Position numbers and translations under genes: made by a program. Positions 34,436 to 42,214 of a stretch of 64,000 bases of DNA are shown in pieces. This DNA comes from Nonomuraea typhae (GTDB lineage: Bacteria; Actinomycetota; Actinomycetes; Streptosporangiales; Streptosporangiaceae). A model generated the notes under the pieces. That model was given only the letters and a program-made list of their open reading frames with translations, had not been told where the DNA came from and searched no databases. Location: the NCBI RefSeq assembly GCF_009760925.1, contig NZ_VRLV01000004.1:64308-128307 (forward strand). Direction: 5' to 3'. Every line of letters starts with the position of its first letter. Within the stretch, counting starts at the first letter, position 1.

Positions 34436-34984
34436 ATGGCCGACACCGAGCGGCTCAAGCAGGACCCCCTGCGCTCGTTCAAGTTCATCGTCAACATCGG
34501 ATCCGAGTCCTCCAAGCTCGGCTTCGCCAACGCCGGGTTCATGTCCGTGTCCGGACTGAACATCACCACCGAGGTCATCCCGTACCGCGAGGGCGGCTGG
34601 AACACCACCACCCGCAAGATGCCCGGCCAGTCGGACTTCTCGCCCATCACCCTGTCCAACGGCCTGTGCGTCGGCGAGCCGTACATGCTCAACTGGATGC
34701 AGACGATCTTCACCGTCGTGCAGGGCGGTGGCGGTGGAACGCTCGGCGACTTCCGCATGGACCTGACCATCAACGTCCTGGACCATCCCACGCCCGGCGC
34801 CTGGGGGGAGAAGGGCAAGGTCAAGGCCGCCTTCAAGGTCCTCAACGCCTGGCCCACCTCCGTCGCCTTCAGCGACCTGGACGCCGGCGCCAACTCGATC
34901 ATCATCCAGCAGCTCACCCTCGCCCACGAAGGCTTCGAGATGAAGCTGGCCAAGGACGCGGGCGCTTCCGAGGTCAAGTTCTAA
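34436..34984 (+). CDS. Tail tube protein (gp19-like)
   Basis: This protein has 182 residues and forms the inner tube. It fits the conserved phage tail tube family also used in extracellular contractile injection systems: DPLRSFKFIVNIG at the start, GFMSVSGLNITTEVIPYREGG, a middle LSNGLCVG with LNWMQTIF, and NVLDHPTPGAWGEKGKV. The ATG at 34436 follows CGGAGG. It is next to the sheath gene, as usual. Confidence 0.93.
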   Translation: MADTERLKQDPLRSFKFIVNIGSESSKLGFANAGFMSVSGLNITTEVIPYREGGWNTTTRKMPGQSDFSPITLSNGLCVGEPYMLNWMQTIFTVVQGGGGGTLGDFRMDLTINVLDHPTPGAWGEKGKVKAAFKVLNAWPTSVAFSDLDAGANSIIIQQLTLAHEGFEMKLAKDAGASEVKF

Positions 34985-35023
34985 TCCCTGGAACGTTCCA
35001 GCATCGGCAGAAAGACACGCACC

Positions 35024-35866
35024 ATGACCAGTAACGACTACCGGAACCCCCTGGACGACCTGAGCACCTCGGCCGCCGACATCGCCGACGCGCTGGCCTC
35101 CACCGTCGCCCATGTGGACATGCCAGCCCCCGCCGACGACGTGGTCACCCTGCCCTCGCGCTCCATCCTGGACGGCAGGGAACTGCGCGCCGCCCGCGTG
35201 CGCGAACTGACCGGCGAACACGAGGAAGAGCTGGCCCGCGCCGCGGCCACCGGCCACAGCGAACGCCTGGTCGACGCGCTGCTCAAGTGCGGCGTCGTCG
35301 AGGTCGAGGGCCTGGAGGCCACCCCTCTGCTGCTGGACCGGCTCACCATCGGCGACCGCGACGCGCTCATCCTCGGCATCCGCCGCGTCACCTTCGGCGA
35401 CAGCATCCGCTACGACCGCTACCGCTGCCCCGGCTGCCGAGAGGACTTCGCCCTCACGGTCGGCCTGGAGGAGATCCCGGTCAAGACCGCCACCGGCCCG
35501 AGCGACGACACCTACACCATCGCCCTGCGCAAGGGCGGCCACGTCAAGGCCCGCGCCCTGATCGGCGCCGACCAGAAGACCGTCCTGAGCTCTACCCGAA
35601 CCGACCGGCTCAACATCGCCGAGCAGAACACGCTGCTGCTGTCGCGCTCGGTCATCTCCATCCACCGGCCCGGCCACAGCGACCTGGCCGTCCGCGGCGA
35701 GACCGGCCCGGTGCGCTCGTTGTCCATGCCCGACCGCCAGCGCATCCTCGCCGAGCTCGACAAGCTCCGCTACGGCCCGCGCTATGACCAGGTGCCCGTC
35801 CACTGCACCGCCTGCGGCCACGACGGCACGCTGGCCGTCACGGTGGAGGCCCTGTTTCGCGAGTAG
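35024..35866 (+). CDS. Tail assembly chaperone, upstream frame (T4 gp26/gp51-like, zinc ribbons)
   Basis: This protein has 280 residues. The core GEHEEELARAAATG, LVDALLKCGVVEVEG and LLLDRLTIGDRDALILGIRR resembles the T4_baseplate (gp26-type) family. Two cysteine pairs, CPGC (about residues 132-135) and CTAC (about 263-266), suggest a zinc ribbon. It lies just before the tape measure, the fixed place of tail assembly chaperones, whose C-terminal extension is usually made by ribosomal frameshifting. Such a site is present at its end. ATG at 35024; the ribosome site is weak (AGAAAG). Confidence 0.75.
   Translation: MTSNDYRNPLDDLSTSAADIADALASTVAHVDMPAPADDVVTLPSRSILDGRELRAARVRELTGEHEEELARAAATGHSERLVDALLKCGVVEVEGLEATPLLLDRLTIGDRDALILGIRRVTFGDSIRYDRYRCPGCREDFALTVGLEEIPVKTATGPSDDTYTIALRKGGHVKARALIGADQKTVLSSTRTDRLNIAEQNTLLLSRSVISIHRPGHSDLAVRGETGPVRSLSMPDRQRILAELDKLRYGPRYDQVPVHCTACGHDGTLAVTVEALFRE
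35843..35866 (+). other. Candidate programmed +1 frameshift site
   Basis: GTGGAGG (35843-35849) is a Shine-Dalgarno-like sequence, 5 bases before the codon TTT (35855-35857) followed by C, then CGC GAG TAG. Slippage of tRNA-Phe from UUU to UUC moves the ribosome +1 and opens the next frame without a stop. The layout (internal SD, slippery codon, nearby stop) resembles the prfB +1 site. The next frame has no ATG, GTG or TTG after this SD, so it is not simply a start signal. Confidence 0.55.
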
Positions 35867-36062
35867 CGACCGCACCCACCTGTTCGAGGCGTACGAGGCG
35901 CTCATCCTCACCTACGGCTGGACACTCGCCCAGGCGCGAGCCCTGACCGTTTCCGAACGCCGCTACTTCCTGGCCCGAGCAGCCGAGCGCATCGAGAGGA
36001 GACAGATGTGGCAAGCACAGCAGAACCCAGCAGCGCCAAGGCCACGTCCCCGAATGCGGTAG
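35858..36062 (+). CDS. Tail chaperone extension frame (GT-like), expressed by frameshift
   Basis: This is about 68 codons in the +1 frame after the upstream chaperone's end: SSDRTHLFEAYEALILTYGW, then TLAQARALTVSERRYFLARA and a basic tail. It looks like real coding sequence (helical, with GC-rich third positions). The only in-frame ATG, at 35784, lies 83 bases inside the upstream gene and lacks a ribosome site. It overlaps the tape measure start (36008) by 55 bases. The fusion would be about 347 residues. Confidence 0.6.
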
Positions 36063-38929
36063 CGCTGCTCGGGGTGGCAGGCATTCAGCGCACCGTCGAC
36101 CGGTTCGACCGGGGCGTGGACAAGCTGGTCACCTCCCACACCAAATACGCCACCGTCCTGGACGGCCTGGCCAAGGCGATCAAGGCGCTGCACGGCAGCG
36201 TCAACAAGCCCGGCGGCCACCAGAGCGGCCCGCTCCAGGCCCGCGCCAGCGGATCCGGGCTGGGCGGCAACCCCACCTTCTCCGGCCAGCGCGCTACCCC
36301 GGCCGCCGCTCACCTCGGCCAGCAGGGCGGCGCGGGCTCCCACAACGGCGGCCAGCCGCCCATGGCCCCGCCCGCCTACCGTCCGCCGTGGGGGCAGGGT
36401 TTCACCCGCACCGAGAACGCCTGGAACATCGGCCGGGGCATCCAGAGCGCGGTCACGGCCTACGCCAAGGGCGAGCAGGCCACCCACATGACGCTGGAGC
36501 AGTACGCCCGCTACGCCCAGCGGCAGATGCCGCTGGGCACCGGCTACAGCGCGGCCAACGAGGCGACTATGCGCGCCATGCTCGGCTCGTACGGCGGCAC
36601 GCCCACCATGGCCTTCCAAAACCAGGCCGACGCCCAGGCGTCCTGGTCGCTGCGCTACCGGCTGACCGGAGAGATCAACGACTCCGGCGCCCGCTCCCAG
36701 GCCATCAAGCGGGCCACCGAGGGCTCCACGTTCCTCACCCCGACCATGTCGGGGCTGGATGCCACCCAGCTCGTCGCCAGCCAGATCAACCCGACCATGC
36801 AGATGGAACGCATGCTCGGCGGATTCGGCTCCAACCTCGACGCCAAGGGCGTCTACAAGGGCAATGCCGCCAACGCCGATTCGCTGCTGCGCGGCTTCTA
36901 CGGCAACCGCAACGTCTCGGCCGAGCAACTGTCGCGCCGCTTCACCCTCGGCGGGATCGGCTGGGACCAGCTCGTCTACTACTCCGGCAGCGAGCAGGCC
37001 GCCGAGCAGAACCTGGACTACATGAAGCTCGTCGCCCGGGCCCGCGAGCAAGGCATCGGCACCGACGAACTGGACGACAAGCTGCGCAGGGCCAACGTGC
37101 AGGGCGACGGCGAGGACGCGGAAGCCGCCCGCGCCTGGCTGAAGGACAAGTTCAACCTCGACCGCGAACAAGACACCCTGCTCCAGGCCAAGTCCGCCGA
37201 GTCCGACGACATGGCGCGCGAAGGCGAGCAGAACGAATCGTTCACCGCCGCCCTGTCCAACACCACCGACCTGCTGGAGGAGTTCGGCGAGGTCCTCAAC
37301 GACATCCTGGAACTGCCGGTCGTCAAGGAGCTCACCTCCTGGTGGGCCGGAACCTCCGCAGCCTTCCCCGGCGGGCCAGACCCCTACACCCAAGGCATGG
37401 CCGACCGGCAGGCTGGGCCGACGCCCAGCCCCGACGGCATCACCCCCGCCCCCAGGGCCACCACCGGCAAGGGCAAGGACACCGGGAAGAACAAGGACGC
37501 CACCGGCACGGACCCGCTGGACGGCACCACCAACGCCTCCCTCATCGACAGCGTCATCGCCCGCGCCAAGTCCTGGCTCAACGTCGACTACGCCTACGGC
37601 GCCGGCAGCAAGTCCGGTCCCGGCCCCGGCACCAACCGGTTCGGCAAGAGCTTCAACCGCGCCTTCGACTGCTCCAGCTTCATCCAGGCCAGCTTCTGGC
37701 AGGGCGCCGGAATCGACCCCGGCCGCACCACCGGAGTCCAGGAGCAGGCAGGCAAGCACGTTCCGTGGGATGAGATCCAGCCCGGCGACATCGTCGTGCG
37801 CGACACCGGCGGCTCCGGCCACGTCGGGCTCTACCTGGGCGAAGGCCAGATGATCCACGCCCCGACCTCGGGCAAGAAGGTCTCCATCGTCCCGCTCAAC
37901 AAGGACAACTTCGAGCAGGCCCGGCGCATCATCGGCGAGGTCGACGGGACCGGCGAACCGTCCTGGAGCGAGGACGGCGACACCGACACCACCAAGGACG
38001 GCACCGGCTCGCAGCCGACCATCGCCGCCAGCCCCGCGTTCGGCCTGTTCGACCAGGAGATCGACATGCTGCGCATGTTCGCCGCCATGGGCGCAAGCGG
38101 CGGGTTCACCGGCAGCAGCGACGCAAGCGATCAGGTCGACCCCGAGGTCAAGGGCTGGACACCGAGCGAAGACGTCGACCCGACCGGCGCGGGCAGCAGC
38201 GACGACCCCGACAACGAGACCAAGACCGACCGCACGACCAAGAGCAAGGGCATCGACCCGAACAAGGTCGCCATCCCCGCCGTCACCCCCGGCAGCGACC
38301 TGGCCCGCCAGAACATCGCCAAGGCCCAGCCCCTGGCCGCCAGCTACGGCTGGGCCGATGGCCGCGACTGGAACGCCCTGCTCGCGCTGTGGCAGAAGGA
38401 ATCGAGCTGGAACCACAAGGCCGAGAACAAGGGATCGGGAGCCTACGGCATCCCCCAGTCGCTGCCCGGCGACAAGATGGCCGCCGAGGGCGCCGACTGG
38501 CGGGACAACCCCGACACCCAGATCAAGTGGGGCCTGAAGTACATCAAGGGCCGCTACGGCGACCCCGAAGGCGCCTGGGCCCACTCGGTGGCGGTCAACT
38601 GGTACGCCAAGGGCGCATGGGAGCTGCCCCACGACCAGGTCGCGACGGTCCACAAGGGCGAAATGATCATCCCAGCGGGGCAAGCCCGCACCATCCGCGA
38701 CGCCCTGGTCGAAGAGAACCTCAAGGCCGGGGCCAGCCTGGCGGGCGACGCACCCGCCAGCCTCAGCGGCGCGGGCGGAGACGTCCACATCACCTTCGAC
38801 CCCGGCTCGATCCAGCTCACCATCACCGGCACCCAGGGCGGCGAACAGGTAGGCCGCGAGGCTGTGCGCGGCATGCTCGCCGAACTGGAGCAGACCCGCC
38901 AGTACCGCAAGATCGCAAAGGGACTGTGA
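36008..38929 (+). CDS. Tape measure protein with NlpC/P60 and lytic transglycosylase domains
   Basis: This protein has 973 residues, is expected to fill the tail tube, and carries cell-wall-cutting domains. The N-terminal 500 residues are mostly helical (GVAGIQRTVDRFDRGVDKLV; a Gly/Pro-rich linker near 80-130). An NlpC/P60 peptidase spans about 510-640, with catalytic Cys at about residue 555 (FDCSSF) and His at about 605 (SGHVGLYLG). An SLT-like transglycosylase lies at about 775-870, with Glu at about 798 (QKESSWN) and YGIPQSLPGDKMA. For a tape measure it is rather short, implying a short tail. The GTG at 36008 has GAGAGGAG upstream; a start ATG at 36006 is in another frame. Confidence 0.85.
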   Translation: MASTAEPSSAKATSPNAVALLGVAGIQRTVDRFDRGVDKLVTSHTKYATVLDGLAKAIKALHGSVNKPGGHQSGPLQARASGSGLGGNPTFSGQRATPAAAHLGQQGGAGSHNGGQPPMAPPAYRPPWGQGFTRTENAWNIGRGIQSAVTAYAKGEQATHMTLEQYARYAQRQMPLGTGYSAANEATMRAMLGSYGGTPTMAFQNQADAQASWSLRYRLTGEINDSGARSQAIKRATEGSTFLTPTMSGLDATQLVASQINPTMQMERMLGGFGSNLDAKGVYKGNAANADSLLRGFYGNRNVSAEQLSRRFTLGGIGWDQLVYYSGSEQAAEQNLDYMKLVARAREQGIGTDELDDKLRRANVQGDGEDAEAARAWLKDKFNLDREQDTLLQAKSAESDDMAREGEQNESFTAALSNTTDLLEEFGEVLNDILELPVVKELTSWWAGTSAAFPGGPDPYTQGMADRQAGPTPSPDGITPAPRATTGKGKDTGKNKDATGTDPLDGTTNASLIDSVIARAKSWLNVDYAYGAGSKSGPGPGTNRFGKSFNRAFDCSSFIQASFWQGAGIDPGRTTGVQEQAGKHVPWDEIQPGDIVVRDTGGSGHVGLYLGEGQMIHAPTSGKKVSIVPLNKDNFEQARRIIGEVDGTGEPSWSEDGDTDTTKDGTGSQPTIAASPAFGLFDQEIDMLRMFAAMGASGGFTGSSDASDQVDPEVKGWTPSEDVDPTGAGSSDDPDNETKTDRTTKSKGIDPNKVAIPAVTPGSDLARQNIAKAQPLAASYGWADGRDWNALLALWQKESSWNHKAENKGSGAYGIPQSLPGDKMAAEGADWRDNPDTQIKWGLKYIKGRYGDPEGAWAHSVAVNWYAKGAWELPHDQVATVHKGEMIIPAGQARTIRDALVEENLKAGASLAGDAPASLSGAGGDVHITFDPGSIQLTITGTQGGEQVGREAVRGMLAELEQTRQYRKIAKGL

Positions 38930-39681
38930 TGACATCCAACCGGCCGTTCGACCCCCGCATCTACGGCAGCGGCGACGGATCCCGCGCCAGCCGCTACGGC
39001 CCGGAAAAGGGCTTCATCCGCTCCTCCGACTGGGCCAGCCTCGGCTCGGCCCAGGGCCCCGCGGTCACCAGCACCCTCAACTTCCTCTACAACCCGACCG
39101 GGTTTTCCACCACCTACTCCATCAACCCGGTCAACTCCTCCTGGGACAAGGTCCTGTTCCAAGACCCCGGCAACGACGACGGCTACCAGATCAAGGGAAA
39201 GCTCGGCCAGACCCTCGCCTTCTCCCTGCTGTTCGACCGCACCTACGAGGTGTGGAAGGGCGATGAGGAAGGCACCTGGAACGATGTGCGGGCCGCCCTG
39301 GCAGTAGCTGGAGCCGTCGAGACCAGCAAGGCCGACATCGCCACCCCCGGCGAGATCGGCATCATGAAGATCCGCCGCGCCGACGTCTACTTCGGCCACA
39401 ACGGCGGCATGGTCTACACCGGAGCCATCACCAGCCTGTCGGTCGGCTACACCCTCTTCTCCGACAAGATGATCCCCTTCCGCACCGCCATGTCGATCTC
39501 GATGATGCTCATGCCGCTGGTCGACCCGCAGAGCGGCGGCAGCCCCGCGACCAGCCGCAGCTCCAGCCCCAACCCCAACCTGGTCCCCTCCGACCCCGAC
39601 TCCACCGTGCTGGCCCCAGGCCAGTGGGGAACCAACGACTCAGGCGGCCTGTTCGACGGCGGCGGGAAGGTGACCATGTGA
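38929..39681 (+). CDS. Baseplate/tube adaptor (CIS-tube domain, Afp7/gp54-like)
   Basis: This protein has 250 residues and its core matches the N-terminal 'CIS tube' domain of contractile injection systems: LNFLYNPTGFSTTYSINPVN, LAFSLLFDRTYEVWKG, and GAITSLSVGYTLFSDKMIPF followed by AMSISMMLMPL. Such proteins cap the tube at the baseplate end. The C-terminal 50 residues are Ser/Pro/Gly-rich and probably disordered. The ATG at 38929 overlaps the tape measure stop, and its stop overlaps the next GTG. Confidence 0.82.
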   Translation: MTSNRPFDPRIYGSGDGSRASRYGPEKGFIRSSDWASLGSAQGPAVTSTLNFLYNPTGFSTTYSINPVNSSWDKVLFQDPGNDDGYQIKGKLGQTLAFSLLFDRTYEVWKGDEEGTWNDVRAALAVAGAVETSKADIATPGEIGIMKIRRADVYFGHNGGMVYTGAITSLSVGYTLFSDKMIPFRTAMSISMMLMPLVDPQSGGSPATSRSSSPNPNLVPSDPDSTVLAPGQWGTNDSGGLFDGGGKVTM

Positions 39682-39941
39682 CCTCCCGCTACGCCGACCG
39701 GCCGACCGAGACCCGCTCCTGGCGCGGCACGCTGGTGCGCGGCCAGGCCCTGCGCCCGAACAAGAGCTGGTCGTTCAACTTCACCCTGCACCAGATCAAG
39801 GAAGGCGACCGGATCGACCTCATCGCCTACCGCTACTACAACGACGCCAGCCTGTGGTGGATGGTCGCCGACGCCAACCCCGAGATCCTGGCCTGGCACG
39901 ATCTCTCGCCCGGCTTCGTGATCAGGATCCCGAATGTCTAA
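39678..39941 (+). CDS. LysM-domain baseplate protein (gp53-like)
   Basis: This protein has 87 residues, nearly all one LysM-like domain (FTLHQIKEGDRIDLIAYRYY, then WWMVADANPEILAWHDLSPG, then a final IRIPNV). In myoviruses and injection systems such a protein links the tube adaptor to the baseplate wedge. The GTG at 39678 overlaps the previous stop; its end overlaps the hub gene by 8 bases. Confidence 0.88.
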   Translation: MTSRYADRPTETRSWRGTLVRGQALRPNKSWSFNFTLHQIKEGDRIDLIAYRYYNDASLWWMVADANPEILAWHDLSPGFVIRIPNV

Positions 39942-41079
39942 CCGCCTGTTCTACGAGGTCAAGATCAACGACCGGGTGCTCAAGCCCGCTCCGCTCGACC
40001 TCAAGCTCACCCAGCGCATCGGCGATAACACCTTGGTCTTCGCCCGCCTGGCCTACCCCGTGCCCCACCCGTCCAAGATCCAGCTCCCCGTGCACGGCTC
40101 ACGAGTCGAGGTCACCTGGGGGTACAAGCCGACCGAACTCAACTCCTGGTTCGGCTACGTCCACCACAACGACGTCGAGGACGAACCCAACCCCGGCCCC
40201 GATCAGGCCATCGTGACCGTCCGCCACTGCTTCGTCGGCACCGGCTGGGTGCTCGGTCAGCAGCGCTACAAGGAATGGCGGCGCACCACCGACTCCGGCA
40301 TCGCCCTCAAGATCGCCCAGGACAACGGGCTGTCCGCGGTCGTCCACCGCACCACCAAGGTCCACGACTATCTGCTCCAGCAGGGCGTCTCCGACATGAA
40401 CTGGCTGCGCGAACGGGCCGCCGAAGCCGGGCGCAGACTGCACGTCGACAACGGCATCCTCTACTTCATCGACCCCTCCAGCCTGGCCATGGCCCGCTCA
40501 CTGCGCGCCTTCCCGGCCGCCATGGACAAGGCCCACGGCCAGCCCGACCGCATCGCCTCCTTCAAGGCCCTGGACGGCTCGCTCATCCCCAAGGCCGGGC
40601 AGCAGGCCCCGCGCGGCGTGCACGGCGTCGACCACCGCACTGGCCGCGAGATCCACACCAAGTCGCCGGCCTCCCTGCCCGGCCCCGACCTCGAACACCG
40701 CCACACCATGATCGAATCCATGGAGGACCTGCTGATCTCCGCCCAGTCCGTCGCCGTCAAGAACGAGCAGTGGCTGCTGGCCGAGGTCGACCTGATAGGC
40801 AACCCCGCCCTGCTGCCCGGCAACCAGCTCCAGCTCTCCGGCAGGGCCATCGCCCGGCGCCTGCACGGCCCGTGGCTGATCACCGCGGCCGAGCAGCGCC
40901 TGTCGATGCTGGAGCACAACGGGCTGGGCCGCAAAGACTTCTCCGCCACCATCGAGGTCGCCCGCAACACCCCGGCAGCCTTCGCCCCCCGCGACCGGCG
41001 CATGCCCCAGGTCGATGACCGCTGCGTAGGCGCGGGCAACAAGTGGCGCTCGGCCGTCATGGCGCAGGTGGTGCTGTGA
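39934..41079 (+). CDS. Baseplate hub protein (gp27/gpD-like)
   Basis: This protein has 381 residues, related to the late control D/VgrG-type hub. Recognisable parts: an N-terminal half with VHNDVEDEPNPG-type loops, the middle DYLLQQGVSDMNWLRERAAE (the usual 'SD..FL..L..' segment of hub proteins) followed by GRRLHVDNGILYFID, and a C-terminal domain. A trimer of this protein would form the hub at the tube end. Stop and next GTG overlap (GTGA). Confidence 0.87.
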   Translation: MSNRLFYEVKINDRVLKPAPLDLKLTQRIGDNTLVFARLAYPVPHPSKIQLPVHGSRVEVTWGYKPTELNSWFGYVHHNDVEDEPNPGPDQAIVTVRHCFVGTGWVLGQQRYKEWRRTTDSGIALKIAQDNGLSAVVHRTTKVHDYLLQQGVSDMNWLRERAAEAGRRLHVDNGILYFIDPSSLAMARSLRAFPAAMDKAHGQPDRIASFKALDGSLIPKAGQQAPRGVHGVDHRTGREIHTKSPASLPGPDLEHRHTMIESMEDLLISAQSVAVKNEQWLLAEVDLIGNPALLPGNQLQLSGRAIARRLHGPWLITAAEQRLSMLEHNGLGRKDFSATIEVARNTPAAFAPRDRRMPQVDDRCVGAGNKWRSAVMAQVVL

Positions 41080-41759
41080 GAGAGAACGCCGTGACCGCCT
41101 GGGGCATCGTGGTCTCCACCGCCGACCCGCTCAAGAAGGGCCGCATCACCGCTAAGGTCCCCGACCTGCTCGGCGACAAGATCTCCAACTGGGCGCCGCC
41201 CGCGACCATCGTGGACAAGGTCTTGAAGCCCGGCGACAAGGTGTGGGTCCACTTCGACGCGGGCGACCTGCGCAACCCGCTCTACACCGTCCCCTACGAC
41301 CCGGCCCACGGCCGCATCCGCACCAGCGGTTCGGCCCTGTCGCTCGACGGGCCCGCCGCGGCCGGGATCACCCTGAACTCCGACGTACACGCCATGAAGT
41401 CCAGCGGCGGCTACGTCATCGTCTACGCCAAGGACTTCATCAAAAGCTCGGCGCGTGAACTCAAGACCCAGATCGCGCCCCTGAATTTCGACCCTGTCCA
41501 GGCGGTGAAAAACGCCCCCGCCCACCTCTACCGCTACCGAGCAGACGGCCCAGGCCGCGCGGACCAACTCGGCCCCATGCGCGAAGAACTGCCCGCCATC
41601 GCGCGGGTCGGCGACGCGGCGGTCTCCCAATCCGCGCTGGTCGGACTCTTGTGGGAGGCGGTCCGCCAGCTCGCCCACCGCGTGGACGCATTGGAAGAAA
41701 AACTCGCGAATACAAATGAGAAGGCCGATCTGAATACACTTGAAAAGGATTCGGATTAG
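41076..41759 (+). CDS. Baseplate spike/OB-fold protein (gp5-like)
   Basis: This protein has 227 residues. The N-terminal 75 residues form a gp5/VgrG-type OB fold (WGIVVSTADPLKKGRITAKV, then PGDKVWVHFDAGDLRNPLYT). The middle has strands that might build a short beta-helix spike. The C-terminal 60 residues form a coiled coil (LWEAVRQLAHRVDALEEKLA). No lysozyme domain is present, unlike T4 gp5. The last 50 bases of the gene contain late promoter P5. Confidence 0.83.
   Translation: MRENAVTAWGIVVSTADPLKKGRITAKVPDLLGDKISNWAPPATIVDKVLKPGDKVWVHFDAGDLRNPLYTVPYDPAHGRIRTSGSALSLDGPAAAGITLNSDVHAMKSSGGYVIVYAKDFIKSSARELKTQIAPLNFDPVQAVKNAPAHLYRYRADGPGRADQLGPMREELPAIARVGDAAVSQSALVGLLWEAVRQLAHRVDALEEKLANTNEKADLNTLEKDSD
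41709..41740 (+). promoter_or_regulatory. Late promoter P5 (inside spike gene, before gp25)
   Basis: AATACAAA (41709-41716), 18 bases, TACACT (41735-41740), then TGAAA. It is inside the coding end of the spike gene, in a local AT-rich patch, 49 bases before the gp25 start. Confidence 0.65.
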
Positions 41760-41788
41760 ACGGCAATAATGTTCGGGAGGTGGCTTTA

Positions 41789-42214
41789 ATGGCGCTTACG
41801 CTGCCCTCCGCGATAGACCTGCCGTTCCGGATCGAAAACGGCGCCATCGCCTCCAACCGCGACGTCGACCGGCAGATCCGCCAGCGGCTCATCGGCATCA
41901 TCGGCACCAACCCCGGCGAGCGGGTCATGCAGCCCACCCTCGGCGTCGGAGTCGCTCGCATGCTGTTCGAGACCGACATCAAGGTGGTCACCGCGCTGCT
42001 GACCACCGACATCAAGCGCCAGGCCGCCGCCTACGAACCGGGCGCCGTCATCACCCGCGTCATCGTCACCGACCACGAGGAACCCGGCAAGGGCATGCTG
42101 GATGTCGCCTACCGCCGTACCGACGCCTCCGACTCCGACCCGGCCGCCGCCCGCCACATCCACACCGCGACCATCGGCCGCGACGGCACCGTCAAGGAGC
42201 ACCTGCGTGGCTGA
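41789..42214 (+). CDS. Baseplate wedge protein gp25-like (GPW/gp25 family)
   Basis: This protein has about 141 residues. It has the gp25 signature: a leader, IRQRLIGIIGTNPGERVMQP, TLGVGVARMLFE, and the conserved Glu/Arg pattern of gp25 lysozyme-like wedge proteins. It helps join sheath and baseplate. The ATG at 41789 has GGGAGG 8 bases upstream, better than the GTG at 41780 that touches it. Confidence 0.9.
   Translation: MALTLPSAIDLPFRIENGAIASNRDVDRQIRQRLIGIIGTNPGERVMQPTLGVGVARMLFETDIKVVTALLTTDIKRQAAAYEPGAVITRVIVTDHEEPGKGMLDVAYRRTDASDSDPAAARHIHTATIGRDGTVKEHLRG

Noticed and set aside
35784..36062. Independent start at ATG 35784 for the chaperone extension
   Set aside because: It lies inside the upstream gene without a ribosome site, and its first 24 codons look like shadow; frameshift entry near 35857 explains the frame better.
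35963..38935. A 990-codon minus-strand open frame over the tape measure gene
   Set aside because: It is a shadow of the tape measure gene; it has no recognisable domain and a valine/glycine-rich antisense composition.
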